This document shows positions 34,510 to 44,700 of a stretch of DNA of 59,223 bases, one piece after another (the stretch's first letter is position 1; every line of letters begins with the position of its first letter). Made by a program: the position numbers and the translations under genes. Origin of the DNA: Mycobacterium innocens (GTDB lineage: Bacteria > Actinomycetota > Actinomycetes > Mycobacteriales > Mycobacteriaceae); NCBI RefSeq assembly GCF_900566055.1, contig NZ_UPHQ01000283.1, forward strand, positions 1-59,223, given 5' to 3'. The notes under the pieces were generated by a model that was given only the letters and a program-made list of their open reading frames with translations, searched no databases and was not told where the DNA came from.

Positions 34510-36033
34510 TTGACCGATGATCCCGGGTCCGGCTTTGCCTCAGTGTGGAATGCGGTCGTCTCCGAACTCAACGGGGAACTCAACGCTGACGGCATCGTGG
34601 GCACTGACACTGCCCTCACCACTCCCCTCACCCCTCAGCAACGAGCATGGTTGAACCTCGTCCAACCACTCACCATCGTCGAGGGGTTTGCGCTGTTGTC
34701 GGTCCCGAGCAGCTTCGTCCAAAACGAGATCGAGCGTCACCTGCGTACCCCGATCACCGACGCGCTGAGTCGACGGCTCGGCCACCAGATCCAACTCGGT
34801 GTTCGCATCGCGCCACCTCCACCCGCCAGTGACGCCGACGAGGGCGCGCAGCCGACCGATGAGCCCGGCCTGGAAACGTCACGCGACACATCACCCGAAA
34901 CCGCCGAAGACACCGCCGACACCGCCGGCAGTCCTCGACCCAGTTGGCCCACCTACTTCACCAAGCGGCCGTCGGGCACCGATACGGTCGCTGCCACCGG
35001 TGGAACCAGCCTCAACCGCCGCTACACTTTCGACACCTTCGTCATCGGCGCCTCCAATCGGTTCGCGCACGCCGCCACCCTGGCCATTGCCGAAGCACCT
35101 GCGCGCGCCTACAACCCCCTCTTCATCTGGGGCGAGTCGGGACTGGGGAAAACTCACCTCTTGCACGCCGCCGGCAATTACGCGCAGCGACTATTCCCGG
35201 GGATGCGGGTCAAGTACGTCTCCACCGAGGAATTCACCAACGACTTCATCAACTCCTTGCGTGACGACCGCAAGGTCGCCTTCAAGCGCAGCTACCGCGA
35301 CGTCGACGTGTTGCTCGTGGATGACATCCAGTTCATCGAAGGCAAGGAAGGTATTCAGGAGGAGTTCTTCCACACCTTCAACACGCTGCACAACGCAAAC
35401 AAGCAGATCGTCATCTCCTCCGACCGGCCGCCCAAACAGCTCGCCACGCTCGAAGACCGGCTGCGGACCCGGTTCGAATGGGGCCTGATCACCGATGTGC
35501 AGCCCCCGGAGTTGGAGACCCGCATCGCCATCTTGCGCAAGAAGGCACAGATGGAACGGCTCGCGGTACCCGACGATGTGCTAGAACTCATTGCCAGCAG
35601 CATCGAACGCAACATCCGCGAACTCGAGGGTGCACTGATCCGGGTCACCGCATTCGCTTCGCTGAACAAGACCCCGATCGACAAGGCCCTGGCCGAGATC
35701 GTGCTGCGCGATCTCATCGCCGACGCCACCGCCATGCAAATCAGCGCGGCGACCATCATGGCCGCCACCGCCGAATACTTCGACACCACGGTCGAAGAGC
35801 TGCGCGGACCGGGCAAGACCCGATCGCTGGCCCAGTCGCGCCAGATCGCGATGTACCTCTGCCGTGAACTCACCGACCTGTCTTTGCCCAAGATCGGTCA
35901 GGCGTTCGGCCGCGACCACACCACGGTCATGTACGCCCAACGCAAGATCTTGTCCGAAATGGCCGAACGCCGCGAAGTCTTCGATCACGTCAAAGAGCTC
36001 ACCACGAGGATCCGTCAGCGCTCCAAGCGATGA
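34510..36033 (+). CDS. dnaA: Chromosomal replication initiator DnaA
   Basis: A 507-residue AAA+ initiator (Rv0001). Domain I is at about 1-90 and a variable acidic linker at 95-165. Walker A is GESGLGKTHLLHAAG near 207 and Walker B LLVDDIQFIEG near 270. The domain IV helix-turn-helix with GRDHTTVMYAQRK lies near 467. It binds DnaA boxes and melts oriC. The start is TTG 34510, matching the M. tuberculosis N-terminus (TDDPGSGF) and length exactly, with a GGGGG ribosome site 8 bases upstream; the ATG-started frame would include the DnaA-box cluster. Confidence 0.97.
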   Translation: MTDDPGSGFASVWNAVVSELNGELNADGIVGTDTALTTPLTPQQRAWLNLVQPLTIVEGFALLSVPSSFVQNEIERHLRTPITDALSRRLGHQIQLGVRIAPPPPASDADEGAQPTDEPGLETSRDTSPETAEDTADTAGSPRPSWPTYFTKRPSGTDTVAATGGTSLNRRYTFDTFVIGASNRFAHAATLAIAEAPARAYNPLFIWGESGLGKTHLLHAAGNYAQRLFPGMRVKYVSTEEFTNDFINSLRDDRKVAFKRSYRDVDVLLVDDIQFIEGKEGIQEEFFHTFNTLHNANKQIVISSDRPPKQLATLEDRLRTRFEWGLITDVQPPELETRIAILRKKAQMERLAVPDDVLELIASSIERNIRELEGALIRVTAFASLNKTPIDKALAEIVLRDLIADATAMQISAATIMAATAEYFDTTVEELRGPGKTRSLAQSRQIAMYLCRELTDLSLPKIGQAFGRDHTTVMYAQRKILSEMAERREVFDHVKELTTRIRQRSKR

Positions 36034-36543
36034 ACCCGGTCCATTTCCGGCCGCCTTCTGAAAAAACTTCTCTCCCGCCAGTCACAGCAGCCACACCCAT
36101 CCGGTGTGGGTAGTTGTGTGCACAGCCACTCGAAACTGCATTGCACACTTAGGTCTTCCTTTGCACACCTGCCGACTCATCCCCAGCAGCTCACACGGCC
36201 CACACAACCCACAACGTCGTCATCCACATCCCGGTTTCGCCGCCTAGCAGCACCGACACCGCGCCATCCCCAAAACTCACACCCCTTATTACTGTTATTG
36301 AGTTCTATTCGAGGGTTGTCCTTAGAAGAACGGGTCTGGGGACACCTGGCACACAGGGTCCCTCGCGAGGGTGCGCAGCCCGACATGTCAGCGTTGACGA
36401 TTAGCTTTCAACTTGGGGCCAGACGTTCTACGGTTGTTGTTCGACTGCCGTTGCGGCGTTACGTCACGGGCACTCGCGATGCCGGCGGCGGGAGCTGGCT
36501 CACGGATCTAGGGATCGAACTCACTGTTAGGTGAAGGGACGCA
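36034..36543. other. Origin of replication oriC (dnaA-dnaN intergenic)
   Basis: These 510 bases between dnaA and dnaN form the oriC position in all mycobacteria studied. It has many degenerate DnaA-like boxes (TTGTGTGCACAG near 36114, TTGCACAC at 36141 and 36161, CATCCACAT near 36221, TTGTCCTTA near 36317). An AT-rich stretch (about 36288-36312, CTTATTACTGTTATTGAG) could be the unwinding element. A hairpin CCACACC/GGTGTGG (36091-36109) lies 58 bases after the dnaA stop and may end the dnaA transcript. Gene polarity is mostly outward from this point. Confidence 0.88.
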
Positions 36544-37743
36544 ATGGACGCGGCTACGACCCAGACTGGTCTCACCGACTTGAAGTTTCGCTTGGTGAAG
36601 GAGTCGTTCGCCGAGGCGGTGTCGTGGGTGGCGAAGAACCTGCCGACCAGGCCGGCCGTGCCGGTGCTCTCAGGTGTGCTGTTGACGGGCTCAGACGACG
36701 GGCTGACAATTTCCGGATTCGATTACGAGGTTTCCGCCGAAGTACAGGTTGCTGCCGAAATAGCTTCTCCGGGAAGTGTTTTGGTTTCAGGGCGGTTGTT
36801 GTCCGACATCACTCGCGCCTTGCCCAATAAGCCGGTCGATTTCTACGTCGACGGCAACCGGGTCGCTTTGACCTGCGGAAAAGCCAGGTTCTCGCTGCCG
36901 ACCATGGCGGTGGAGGACTACCCGACGCTGCCGACGCTGCCCGTTGACACCGGCACGTTGCCGCCGGATCTGTTCGCCGAGGCCATCAGCCAGGTCGCCA
37001 TCGCGGCTGGCCGAGACGACACACTGCCCATGTTGACCGGTATCCGCGTCGAGATCTCCGGTGAGACGGTGGTTTTAGCGGCAACCGACAGGTTCCGCCT
37101 GGCGGTACGCGAATTGACGTGGACCGCATTGTCGCCTGACATCGAAGCGTCGGTGCTGGTGCCGGCCAAGACATTGGCCGAGGCCGCCAAAGCCAACAGC
37201 GACGGATCTGATGTCCGGCTGTCATTGGGTGCCGGCACCGGCGTCGGCAAGGACGGGCTGCTGGGGATCAGCGGTAACGGCAAGCGCAGCACGACCCGGC
37301 TGCTGGACGCGGAGTTTCCGAAATTTCGCCAACTACTGCCGGTCGAGCACACCGCGGTAGCCACCGCGGATGTGGCGGAGTTGACCGAAGCGATCAAGCT
37401 GGTCGCGCTGGTGGCCGATCGCGGCGCGCAGGTTCGCATGGAATTCGCCGAAGGGACGCTGAGGCTTTCCGCCGGCGGCGACGATGTCGGACGAGCCGAG
37501 GAAGACCTTGCCGTCGACTTCGCCGGTGAACCGTTGACGATCGCGTTCAACCCGACATATCTGACCGACGGTCTGGGGTCGTTGCATTCCGAGCGGGTGT
37601 CGTTTGGTTTCACCACCCCGGGAAAGCCCGCTCTGCTGCGTCCCGCATCAGCTGAGGATGCCAAGCCGACCGGTAGTGGTCCCTTCCCGGCGGTGCCGAC
37701 GGACTACGTCTACCTGCTGATGCCGGTTCGGTTGCCGGGCTGA
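36544..37743 (+). CDS. dnaN: DNA polymerase III beta sliding clamp
   Basis: A 399-residue clamp (Rv0002) with three repeated clamp folds. Recognisable stretches are ESFAEAVSWVAKNLPTRPAV, AGRDDTLPMLTGIRVEI and the C-terminal DYVYLLMPVRLPG. It forms a ring dimer around DNA and tethers polymerase and repair factors. The ATG follows AAGGGACGCA. It precedes recF after 20 bases. Confidence 0.96.
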   Translation: MDAATTQTGLTDLKFRLVKESFAEAVSWVAKNLPTRPAVPVLSGVLLTGSDDGLTISGFDYEVSAEVQVAAEIASPGSVLVSGRLLSDITRALPNKPVDFYVDGNRVALTCGKARFSLPTMAVEDYPTLPTLPVDTGTLPPDLFAEAISQVAIAAGRDDTLPMLTGIRVEISGETVVLAATDRFRLAVRELTWTALSPDIEASVLVPAKTLAEAAKANSDGSDVRLSLGAGTGVGKDGLLGISGNGKRSTTRLLDAEFPKFRQLLPVEHTAVATADVAELTEAIKLVALVADRGAQVRMEFAEGTLRLSAGGDDVGRAEEDLAVDFAGEPLTIAFNPTYLTDGLGSLHSERVSFGFTTPGKPALLRPASAEDAKPTGSGPFPAVPTDYVYLLMPVRLPG

Positions 37744-37763
37744 TCGTCGTGGTGTCGAAGTAG

Positions 37764-38930
37764 GTGTTTGTCCGGTATTTGGGATTGCGTGATTTCCGCT
37801 CGTGGGCGCACGCGGACCTCGAATTGCACCCGGGGCGGACTGTGTTCGTTGGTCCGAACGGCTTCGGCAAGACGAATCTTATTGAGGCACTGTGGTATTC
37901 GAGCACTTTGGGTTCACATCGGGTCGGCACCGACGCGCCGCTGATCCGGGCAGGTGCCGACCGGGCGGTGATCTCGACGATCGTGGTCAGCGACGGTCGG
38001 GAATGCGCGGTGGACCTCGAGATCGCCGCGGGACGGGCGAACAAGGCCCGGCTGAACCGGTCACCGGTGCGCAGCACCCGCGAAGTGGTCGGGGTGTTGC
38101 GAGCAGTGCTGTTCGCTCCCGAGGATTTGGCATTGGTCCGCGGGGACCCGGCGGATCGGCGTCGCTACCTCGACGATTTGGCCACAGTGCGCCGCCCGGC
38201 CGTGGCCGCCCTGCGAGCCGATTACGACAAGGTGCTGCGGCAGCGTACTGCACTGCTGAAATCCGTAGCGGGCGCGCGGTATCGAGGGGACCGCGGTGTG
38301 CTGGACACCCTCGATGTCTGGGATAGCCGATTGGCCGAGCACGGCGCCGAATTGATGGCCGCCCGTATGGATTTGGTCAGTCAACTGGCCCCGGAGGTGG
38401 CGAAGGCGTATCAACTGCTGGCGCCGGAGTCACGCACGGCGTCCATCGAGTACCGGGCCAGCATGACGTCGGTGGTCCCCGGATCTGACGAGCCGGACGG
38501 GACTGCCGATCGCGGATACCTCGAGGCCCGGCTGTTGGCGGCGCTGGGCGCGCGTCGTGATGCCGAGGTGGAACGCGGGGTATGTCTGGTCGGTCCGCAC
38601 CGCGACGACCTGGAATTGCGGTTGGGTGACCAACCCGCCAAAGGTTTTGCCAGCCATGGGGAGTCGTGGTCGATAGCGGTGGCGCTGCGGCTGGCCGCCT
38701 ATGAACTGTTGCGGGTCGAGGGTAGTGACCCGGTGTTGTTGTTGGACGACGTTTTTGCCGAACTGGATACCAGGCGCCGTAGGGCCCTGGCGAGTGTGGC
38801 GGAGTCGGCCGAACAGGTTGTGGTGACCGCGGCGGTGCCGGAAGACATTCCGGCGGGTTGGGACGCGAAACGGGTGCAGATCGATTTGCGCGAGGGTGAC
38901 GACGGACGAGTATCGGTGGTGTCCGCGTGA
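37764..38930 (+). CDS. recF: Recombination mediator RecF
   Basis: A 388-residue SMC-like ATPase (Rv0003). Walker A is GPNGFGKTNLIEAL near residue 30, the ABC-type signature region is FASHGESWSIAVALRLA, and Walker B is VLLLDDVFAELD with the D-loop following. It loads RecA at gaps with RecR/RecO. The start is GTG 37764. The stop overlaps the GTG of the next gene. Confidence 0.95.
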   Translation: MFVRYLGLRDFRSWAHADLELHPGRTVFVGPNGFGKTNLIEALWYSSTLGSHRVGTDAPLIRAGADRAVISTIVVSDGRECAVDLEIAAGRANKARLNRSPVRSTREVVGVLRAVLFAPEDLALVRGDPADRRRYLDDLATVRRPAVAALRADYDKVLRQRTALLKSVAGARYRGDRGVLDTLDVWDSRLAEHGAELMAARMDLVSQLAPEVAKAYQLLAPESRTASIEYRASMTSVVPGSDEPDGTADRGYLEARLLAALGARRDAEVERGVCLVGPHRDDLELRLGDQPAKGFASHGESWSIAVALRLAAYELLRVEGSDPVLLLDDVFAELDTRRRRALASVAESAEQVVVTAAVPEDIPAGWDAKRVQIDLREGDDGRVSVVSA

Positions 38931-39481
38931 ACGGCGAGCAATCAAGCCCGGAGCACACCCCGCAACCCGACAACGGTATCGACTTGGTTCGACGCACCCT
39001 GGCAGAGGCTCGGGCCGCCGCTCGTGCCCGGGGACGGGATCTCGGGCGCCGGTCGGCGGCGCAGCCGGTTTCATCGCGACGCGTCGCCGGACAGCGCCGA
39101 AGCTGGTCGGGTCCAGGACCCGATGCTCGCGATCCGCAACCGTTGGGCAAGCTAGCCCGCGAACTGGCGAAGAAGCGCGGTTGGTCCGGACGTGTTGCCG
39201 AGGGCACCGTGCTGGGCCAGTGGGCGTCAGTGGTCGGCCAGCAGATCGCCGACCATGCGACTCCGACCTCGCTGGACGACGGTGTGCTCAGCGTGACCGC
39301 CGAGTCGACAGCATGGGCCACGCAGTTGCGGATCATGCAATCCCAACTACTGGCCAAGATCGCCGCCGCGGTGGGTAACGGCGTGGTGACCACGCTGAAA
39401 ATCACCGGGCCGGCCGCACCGTCGTGGCGCAAAGGGCCGCGACACATCGCCGGTAGGGGGCCTCGCGACACCTATGGCTAG
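38927..39481 (+). CDS. dciA: DciA-type helicase-loading protein (DUF721, Rv0004)
   Basis: A 184-residue protein. The basic N-terminus is disordered and rich in Arg and Gln. The DUF721 domain follows (WSGRVAEGTVLGQWASVVGQ, ADHATPTSLDDGVLSVTAES), with a KH-like fold. In bacteria lacking DnaC/DnaI, including mycobacteria, DciA interacts with the replicative helicase DnaB and is needed for replication. It is coupled to recF by a GTGA overlap. Confidence 0.88.
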   Translation: MNGEQSSPEHTPQPDNGIDLVRRTLAEARAAARARGRDLGRRSAAQPVSSRRVAGQRRSWSGPGPDARDPQPLGKLARELAKKRGWSGRVAEGTVLGQWASVVGQQIADHATPTSLDDGVLSVTAESTAWATQLRIMQSQLLAKIAAAVGNGVVTTLKITGPAAPSWRKGPRHIAGRGPRDTYG

Positions 39482-39736
39482 CCCATGACCGGGGTCCATC
39501 AAGCGTCGGCCCGAGCCGCATGTCGTCCACGTCTGAAATCCACCAGGACGGAGCGGACCCGTATCCCCGACGTCCGGACGCGTCCTCCAAGAAGATATCG
39601 AGCGCACGGCGCAGTTAGATAGGTGGAAACGCGCTTAGAGAATCGGTGCGGACAGGTGCTCACGGTAGAGTAGGTACCCGACCCGCTGCGGTGACTGGAC
39701 CGCTCGCATTGCAACCCCAAGGAGAGCATTCGGACC

Positions 39737-41764
39737 GTGGCTGCCCAGAAGAAGAAGGCTCAAGACGAATACGGCGCTGCATCCATCACGATTCTCGAAG
39801 GGCTAGAGGCCGTCCGCAAACGCCCGGGCATGTACATCGGCTCGACCGGTGAACGTGGTCTGCACCATCTCATCTGGGAGGTGGTCGACAACGCGGTCGA
39901 CGAGGCGATGGCTGGTTACGCGGCCACCGTAAGCGTGGTGCTGCTCGAGGACGGCGGTGTCGAGGTGACCGACGACGGCCGCGGAATCCCGGTCGCAATG
40001 CACGCCTCCGGCATACCGACCGTGGACGTGGTGATGACCCAGCTGCACGCCGGTGGGAAGTTCGATTCCGACGCCTATGCGATATCGGGCGGGCTGCACG
40101 GTGTCGGTGTCTCGGTGGTCAATGCACTGTCCAGCCGGCTGGAAGTGGAGATCAAGCGTGACGGCCATGAGTGGTCACAGGTTTACGAGAAATCCGAGCC
40201 GATGGGACTCAAACAAGGCGCGCCGACGAAGAAGACCGGCACGACGGTGCGGTTCTGGGCCGACCCCAACGTTTTTGAGACCACCGAGTACGACTTCGAA
40301 ACCGTCGCACGGCGGTTGCAGGAGATGGCGTTTCTCAACAAGGGACTCACCATCAACCTGGCCGATCGACGGGTGACCCAGGACGAGGTGGTCGACGAGG
40401 TGGTCAGCGACGTCGCCGAGGCCCCGAAGTCGGCCAGTGAGAAGGCGGCCGAATCCGCCGCCCCGCACAAGGTCAAAAAGCGTACCTTCCACTATCCCGG
40501 TGGCCTGGTTGACTTCGTCAAGCACATCAACCGCACCAAAAACGCCATCCACAGCAGCATCGTCGACTTCTCCGGTAAAGGCACCGGCCACGAGGTGGAG
40601 ATCGCGATGCAGTGGAATGCCGGCTATTCGGAGTCGGTGCACACCTTCGCCAACACCATCAACACCCATGAGGGCGGGACCCACGAAGAGGGGTTCCGCA
40701 GCGCGCTGACGTCCGTGGTGAACAAATACGCCAAGGACCGCAAACTGCTCAAGGAAAAGGACCCCAACCTCACCGGCGACGACATCCGGGAAGGGTTGGC
40801 CGCGGTGATTTCGGTCAAGGTCAGTGAGCCGCAGTTCGAGGGCCAGACCAAGACGAAACTGGGCAACACCGAGGTGAAGTCGTTCGTGCAGAAGGTGTGC
40901 AACGAACAGCTCACCCATTGGTTCGAGGCCAACCCCGCTGATGCTAAAACCGTCGTCAACAAGGCAGTTTCATCGGCGCAGGCCAGGATTGCGGCCCGCA
41001 AGGCGCGCGAATTGGTGCGCCGCAAGAGCGCAACCGATCTGGGCGGACTACCGGGCAAGTTGGCCGACTGCCGCTCGACCGACCCACGCAAGTCCGAATT
41101 GTATGTGGTGGAGGGTGATTCAGCCGGCGGCTCGGCGAAGAGCGGCCGCGACTCGATGTTTCAGGCCATCCTGCCGTTGCGCGGCAAGATCATCAACGTC
41201 GAGAAGGCCCGCATCGACCGGGTGCTGAAGAACACCGAAGTCCAGGCGATCATCACCGCGTTGGGTACCGGGATCCACGACGAATTCGACATCGCGAGAC
41301 TGCGTTACCACAAGATCGTGCTGATGGCCGACGCCGATGTCGACGGCCAGCACATCTCGACGTTGTTGTTGACGTTGTTGTTCCGCTTCATGCGTCCGCT
41401 CATCGAGAACGGCCACGTGTTCCTGGCCCAGCCGCCGCTGTACAAACTCAAATGGCAGCGTTCCGACCCCGAATTCGCCTACTCCGATCGTGAACGTGAC
41501 GGGTTGCTGGAGGCAGGGCTCAAGGCCGGCAAGAAGATCAACAAGGAAGACGGCATCCAGCGCTACAAGGGTCTGGGCGAAATGGATGCCAAGGAATTGT
41601 GGGAAACCACCATGGACCCGTCGGTGCGGGTGTTGCGTCAAGTCACGTTGGACGACGCCGCGGCCGCCGACGAGCTGTTCTCCATCCTGATGGGCGAGGA
41701 CGTGGATGCACGTCGAAGCTTTATCACCCGCAACGCCAAGGACGTTCGCTTCCTAGATGTCTAA
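39737..41764 (+). CDS. gyrB: DNA gyrase subunit B
   Basis: A 675-residue protein (Rv0005). The GHKL ATPase domain has EVVDNAVDEAMAGYA and GGLHGVGVSVVNALSS. The transducer domain follows, then a TOPRIM domain with EGDSAGGSAKSGRDSMFQA (near 459) and the metal-binding DADVDGQH (near 533). The C-terminal tail ends with the gyrase-specific region DPSVRVLRQVTLDDA. It pairs with GyrA to introduce negative supercoils. The start GTG 39737 is preceded by AAGGAG. The 255-base upstream region presumably carries the gyrBA promoters. Confidence 0.97.
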   Translation: MAAQKKKAQDEYGAASITILEGLEAVRKRPGMYIGSTGERGLHHLIWEVVDNAVDEAMAGYAATVSVVLLEDGGVEVTDDGRGIPVAMHASGIPTVDVVMTQLHAGGKFDSDAYAISGGLHGVGVSVVNALSSRLEVEIKRDGHEWSQVYEKSEPMGLKQGAPTKKTGTTVRFWADPNVFETTEYDFETVARRLQEMAFLNKGLTINLADRRVTQDEVVDEVVSDVAEAPKSASEKAAESAAPHKVKKRTFHYPGGLVDFVKHINRTKNAIHSSIVDFSGKGTGHEVEIAMQWNAGYSESVHTFANTINTHEGGTHEEGFRSALTSVVNKYAKDRKLLKEKDPNLTGDDIREGLAAVISVKVSEPQFEGQTKTKLGNTEVKSFVQKVCNEQLTHWFEANPADAKTVVNKAVSSAQARIAARKARELVRRKSATDLGGLPGKLADCRSTDPRKSELYVVEGDSAGGSAKSGRDSMFQAILPLRGKIINVEKARIDRVLKNTEVQAIITALGTGIHDEFDIARLRYHKIVLMADADVDGQHISTLLLTLLFRFMRPLIENGHVFLAQPPLYKLKWQRSDPEFAYSDRERDGLLEAGLKAGKKINKEDGIQRYKGLGEMDAKELWETTMDPSVRVLRQVTLDDAAAADELFSILMGEDVDARRSFITRNAKDVRFLDV

Positions 41765-41798
41765 AGCGTGCCCGCGCACAGTTGCAAACGAGGAATAG

Positions 41799-44700
41799 AT
41801 GACAGACACGACGCTGCCCCCTGGTGACGACTCGCTCGACCGGATCGAGCCGGTCGACATTCAGCAGGAGATGCAGCGCAGCTACATCGATTACGCGATG
41901 AGCGTCATCGTCGGCCGCGCCCTGCCGGAAGTGCGCGACGGACTCAAACCGGTGCACCGGCGAGTGCTTTACGCGATGTACGACTCGGGTTTTCGCCCGG
42001 ACCGCAGCCACGCCAAGTCGGCACGGTCGGTCGCCGAGACGATGGGCAACTACCACCCGCACGGCGACGCGTCGATCTACGACACCCTGGTGCGCATGGC
42101 GCAGCCATGGTCGCTGCGCTATCCGCTCGTCGACGGTCAGGGCAACTTCGGTTCGCCGGGCAACGACCCGCCGGCAGCGATGAGGTACTGCACTACCGGA
42201 GATGCGTTGGTGCGGTTGCCATTTGGGCAGTCGATCCGAATCGCCGATGTGGTGCCAGGCGCTGGTCCCAACTCTGACAATGCGGTCGAACTGAAGGTCC
42301 TCGATCGCCATGGCAACCCGGTAGTGGCTGATCACCTGTTCCATTCCGGTGACCATCAGACCTACACCGTGCGCACTGCCGAGGGTTATGAAGTCACCGG
42401 CACCGCAAACCACCCGTTGCTGTGCCTTGTCGACGTTGGTGGCGTGCCCACGTTGTTGTGGAAGCTGATCGGAGAAATCCACCCAGACGATTATGTGGCG
42501 CTGCAGCGCACTCCCCCAATGGAATTGGGCCCCGCTGACTGGCACGGCACGATGGAAGCGCTCCTGTTGGGGGCATTCATTAGTGAGGGCTATGTTTCGG
42601 AAACCCGCACCGGCTTTGCCAATCTGGACTGCGACTACTTCACCATGGCGGCCGGAGCTTACGACGCCGTCGTCGGCGGCAAACGCTATGTCTACCAGCA
42701 GACAATCGCCTCGGGATCGCTGCAGCACCCGCTCTACACCCAGAAAGTGACTGCTCTAAAGCAGAGCCGGTTGTGGCAGATAGTGGGCGTGCGGTCGGCA
42801 GACAAGTATGTGCCGGAGTGGCTGTGGCACTCTCCCGCCGCCGTCAAACGCACCTTCCTTCAAGCACTCTTCGAGGGCGGCGGTTCGTGTTCGATGCTGC
42901 CGCGCAATACGATTCAGATCTCATATACAACCATCAGCAAGCAGCTGGCCATGGACGTGCAGCAGATGTTGCTCGAGTTCGGTGTGATATCCCGGCGATA
43001 CTTACATGCGGTCGGCGAGTACAAGGTCGTCATCACCAATCGGGCGCAAGCCGAATTATTTGCAACGCAAATCGGTTTCGGTGGCGCGAAGCAAACCAAG
43101 CTGACCAAGATCCTGGCCAGCATGCCCCCGTGCGCCGGCAGAGACAGCGATCACGTGCCAGGACTAGCTCTGTTTATTCGTAGGCACTGCGGCAGCCGGT
43201 GGGTCGACAAGGAATGGTTGCACAAGCACAATATCGACCGCCTTTCACGGTGGCGGCGCGACGGTGCCGAAATCCTCTCGCACATCGCCGACCCCGATGT
43301 CCGCACCATCGCCACCGAACTGACCGACGGCCGCTTCTACTACGGGCGGGTCGCCTCCATCACCGACGCCGGCGTGCAGCCGGTGTACAGCCTGCGGGTC
43401 GACACCGACGACCACGCGTTCCTCACCAACGGTTTCGTCAGCCACAACACCGAGGCCCGGCTGACCCCGCTGGCCATGGAGATGCTGCGCGAAATCGACG
43501 AGGAGACAGTCAATTTCATCCCCAACTATGACGGCCGGGTGCAGGAACCGACGGTGCTGCCCAGCCGGTTCCCCAACCTGCTGGCCAACGGTTCCGGCGG
43601 CATCGCGGTGGGCATGGCCACCAATATCCCGCCGCACAACCTGCGCGAACTCGCCGACGCGGTGTTCTGGGCACTGGACAATTACGACGCCGACGAGGAG
43701 ACGACGCTGGCCGCGGTCATGGAGCGGGTCAAGGGGCCCGACTTTCCCACCGCGGGGCTCATCGTCGGATCCCAGGGTATCGCCGACGCGTACAAGACCG
43801 GTCGCGGTTCCATCCGGATGCGCGGAGTCGTTGAGGTGGAAGAAGATTCGCGCGGCCGCACCTCTCTGGTCATCACCGAGCTGCCGTATCAGGTCAACCA
43901 CGACAACTTCATCACCTCGATCGCCGAGCAGGTCCGCGACGGCAAGCTCGCCGGTATCGCCAACATCGAGGACCAGGGCAGCGAGCGGGTCGGGGTGCGC
44001 ATCGTCGTCGAACTCAAACGCGACGCCGTGGCCAAGGTGGTGCTCAACAACCTCTACAAGCACACCCAGTTGCAAACGAGCTTCGGCGCCAACATGCTGT
44101 CCATCGTCGACGGGGTGCCGCGGACGCTGCGGCTCGACCAGATGATCCGCTACTACGTCGAGCACCAACTCGACGTCATCATCCGGCGCACCCGCTACCG
44201 GCTGCGAAAAGCCAACGAGCGGGCCCACATCCTGCGCGGCCTAGTCAAAGCGCTTGACGCGCTGGACGAAGTGATCGCCCTGATCCGGGCGTCGGAGACC
44301 GTCGACATTGCCCGGGCCGGGTTGATCGAGCTGCTCGACATCGACGAGATCCAGGCCCAGGCCATCCTCGATATGCAGCTGCGGCGCCTGGCGGCACTGG
44401 AACGTCAGCGCATCGTCGACGACCTCGCCAAGATCGAGGCCGAGATCGCCGACCTGGAGGACATCCTGGCCAAGCCCGAGCGACAGCGCGGCATCGTGCG
44501 CGACGAACTCGGTGAGATCGTCGACAAGCACGGCGACGACCGTCGGACCCGGATTGTCGCCGCCGACGGCGATGTCAGCGACGAAGACCTGATCGCCCGC
44601 GAGGACGTCGTGGTCACCATCACCGAAACCGGCTATGCCAAGCGCACCAAGACCGACCTGTACCGCAGCCAAAAGCGCGGCGGGAAGGGCGTACAGGGCG

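Noticed and set aside
36091..36109. CCACACC/GGTGTGG hairpin as a riboswitch or stand-alone RNA
   Set aside because: It is too small and isolated. It is more simply the dnaA terminator or part of oriC.
41724..42728. 334-codon minus-strand frame across the end of gyrB, start of gyrA and the intein
   Set aside because: It is antisense to conserved coding sequence and has no recognisable family or ribosome site.
43245..44228. 327-codon minus-strand frame within gyrA
   Set aside because: A shadow of gyrA; its composition (His, Val, Asp-rich) follows from reverse complementing gyrase codons.
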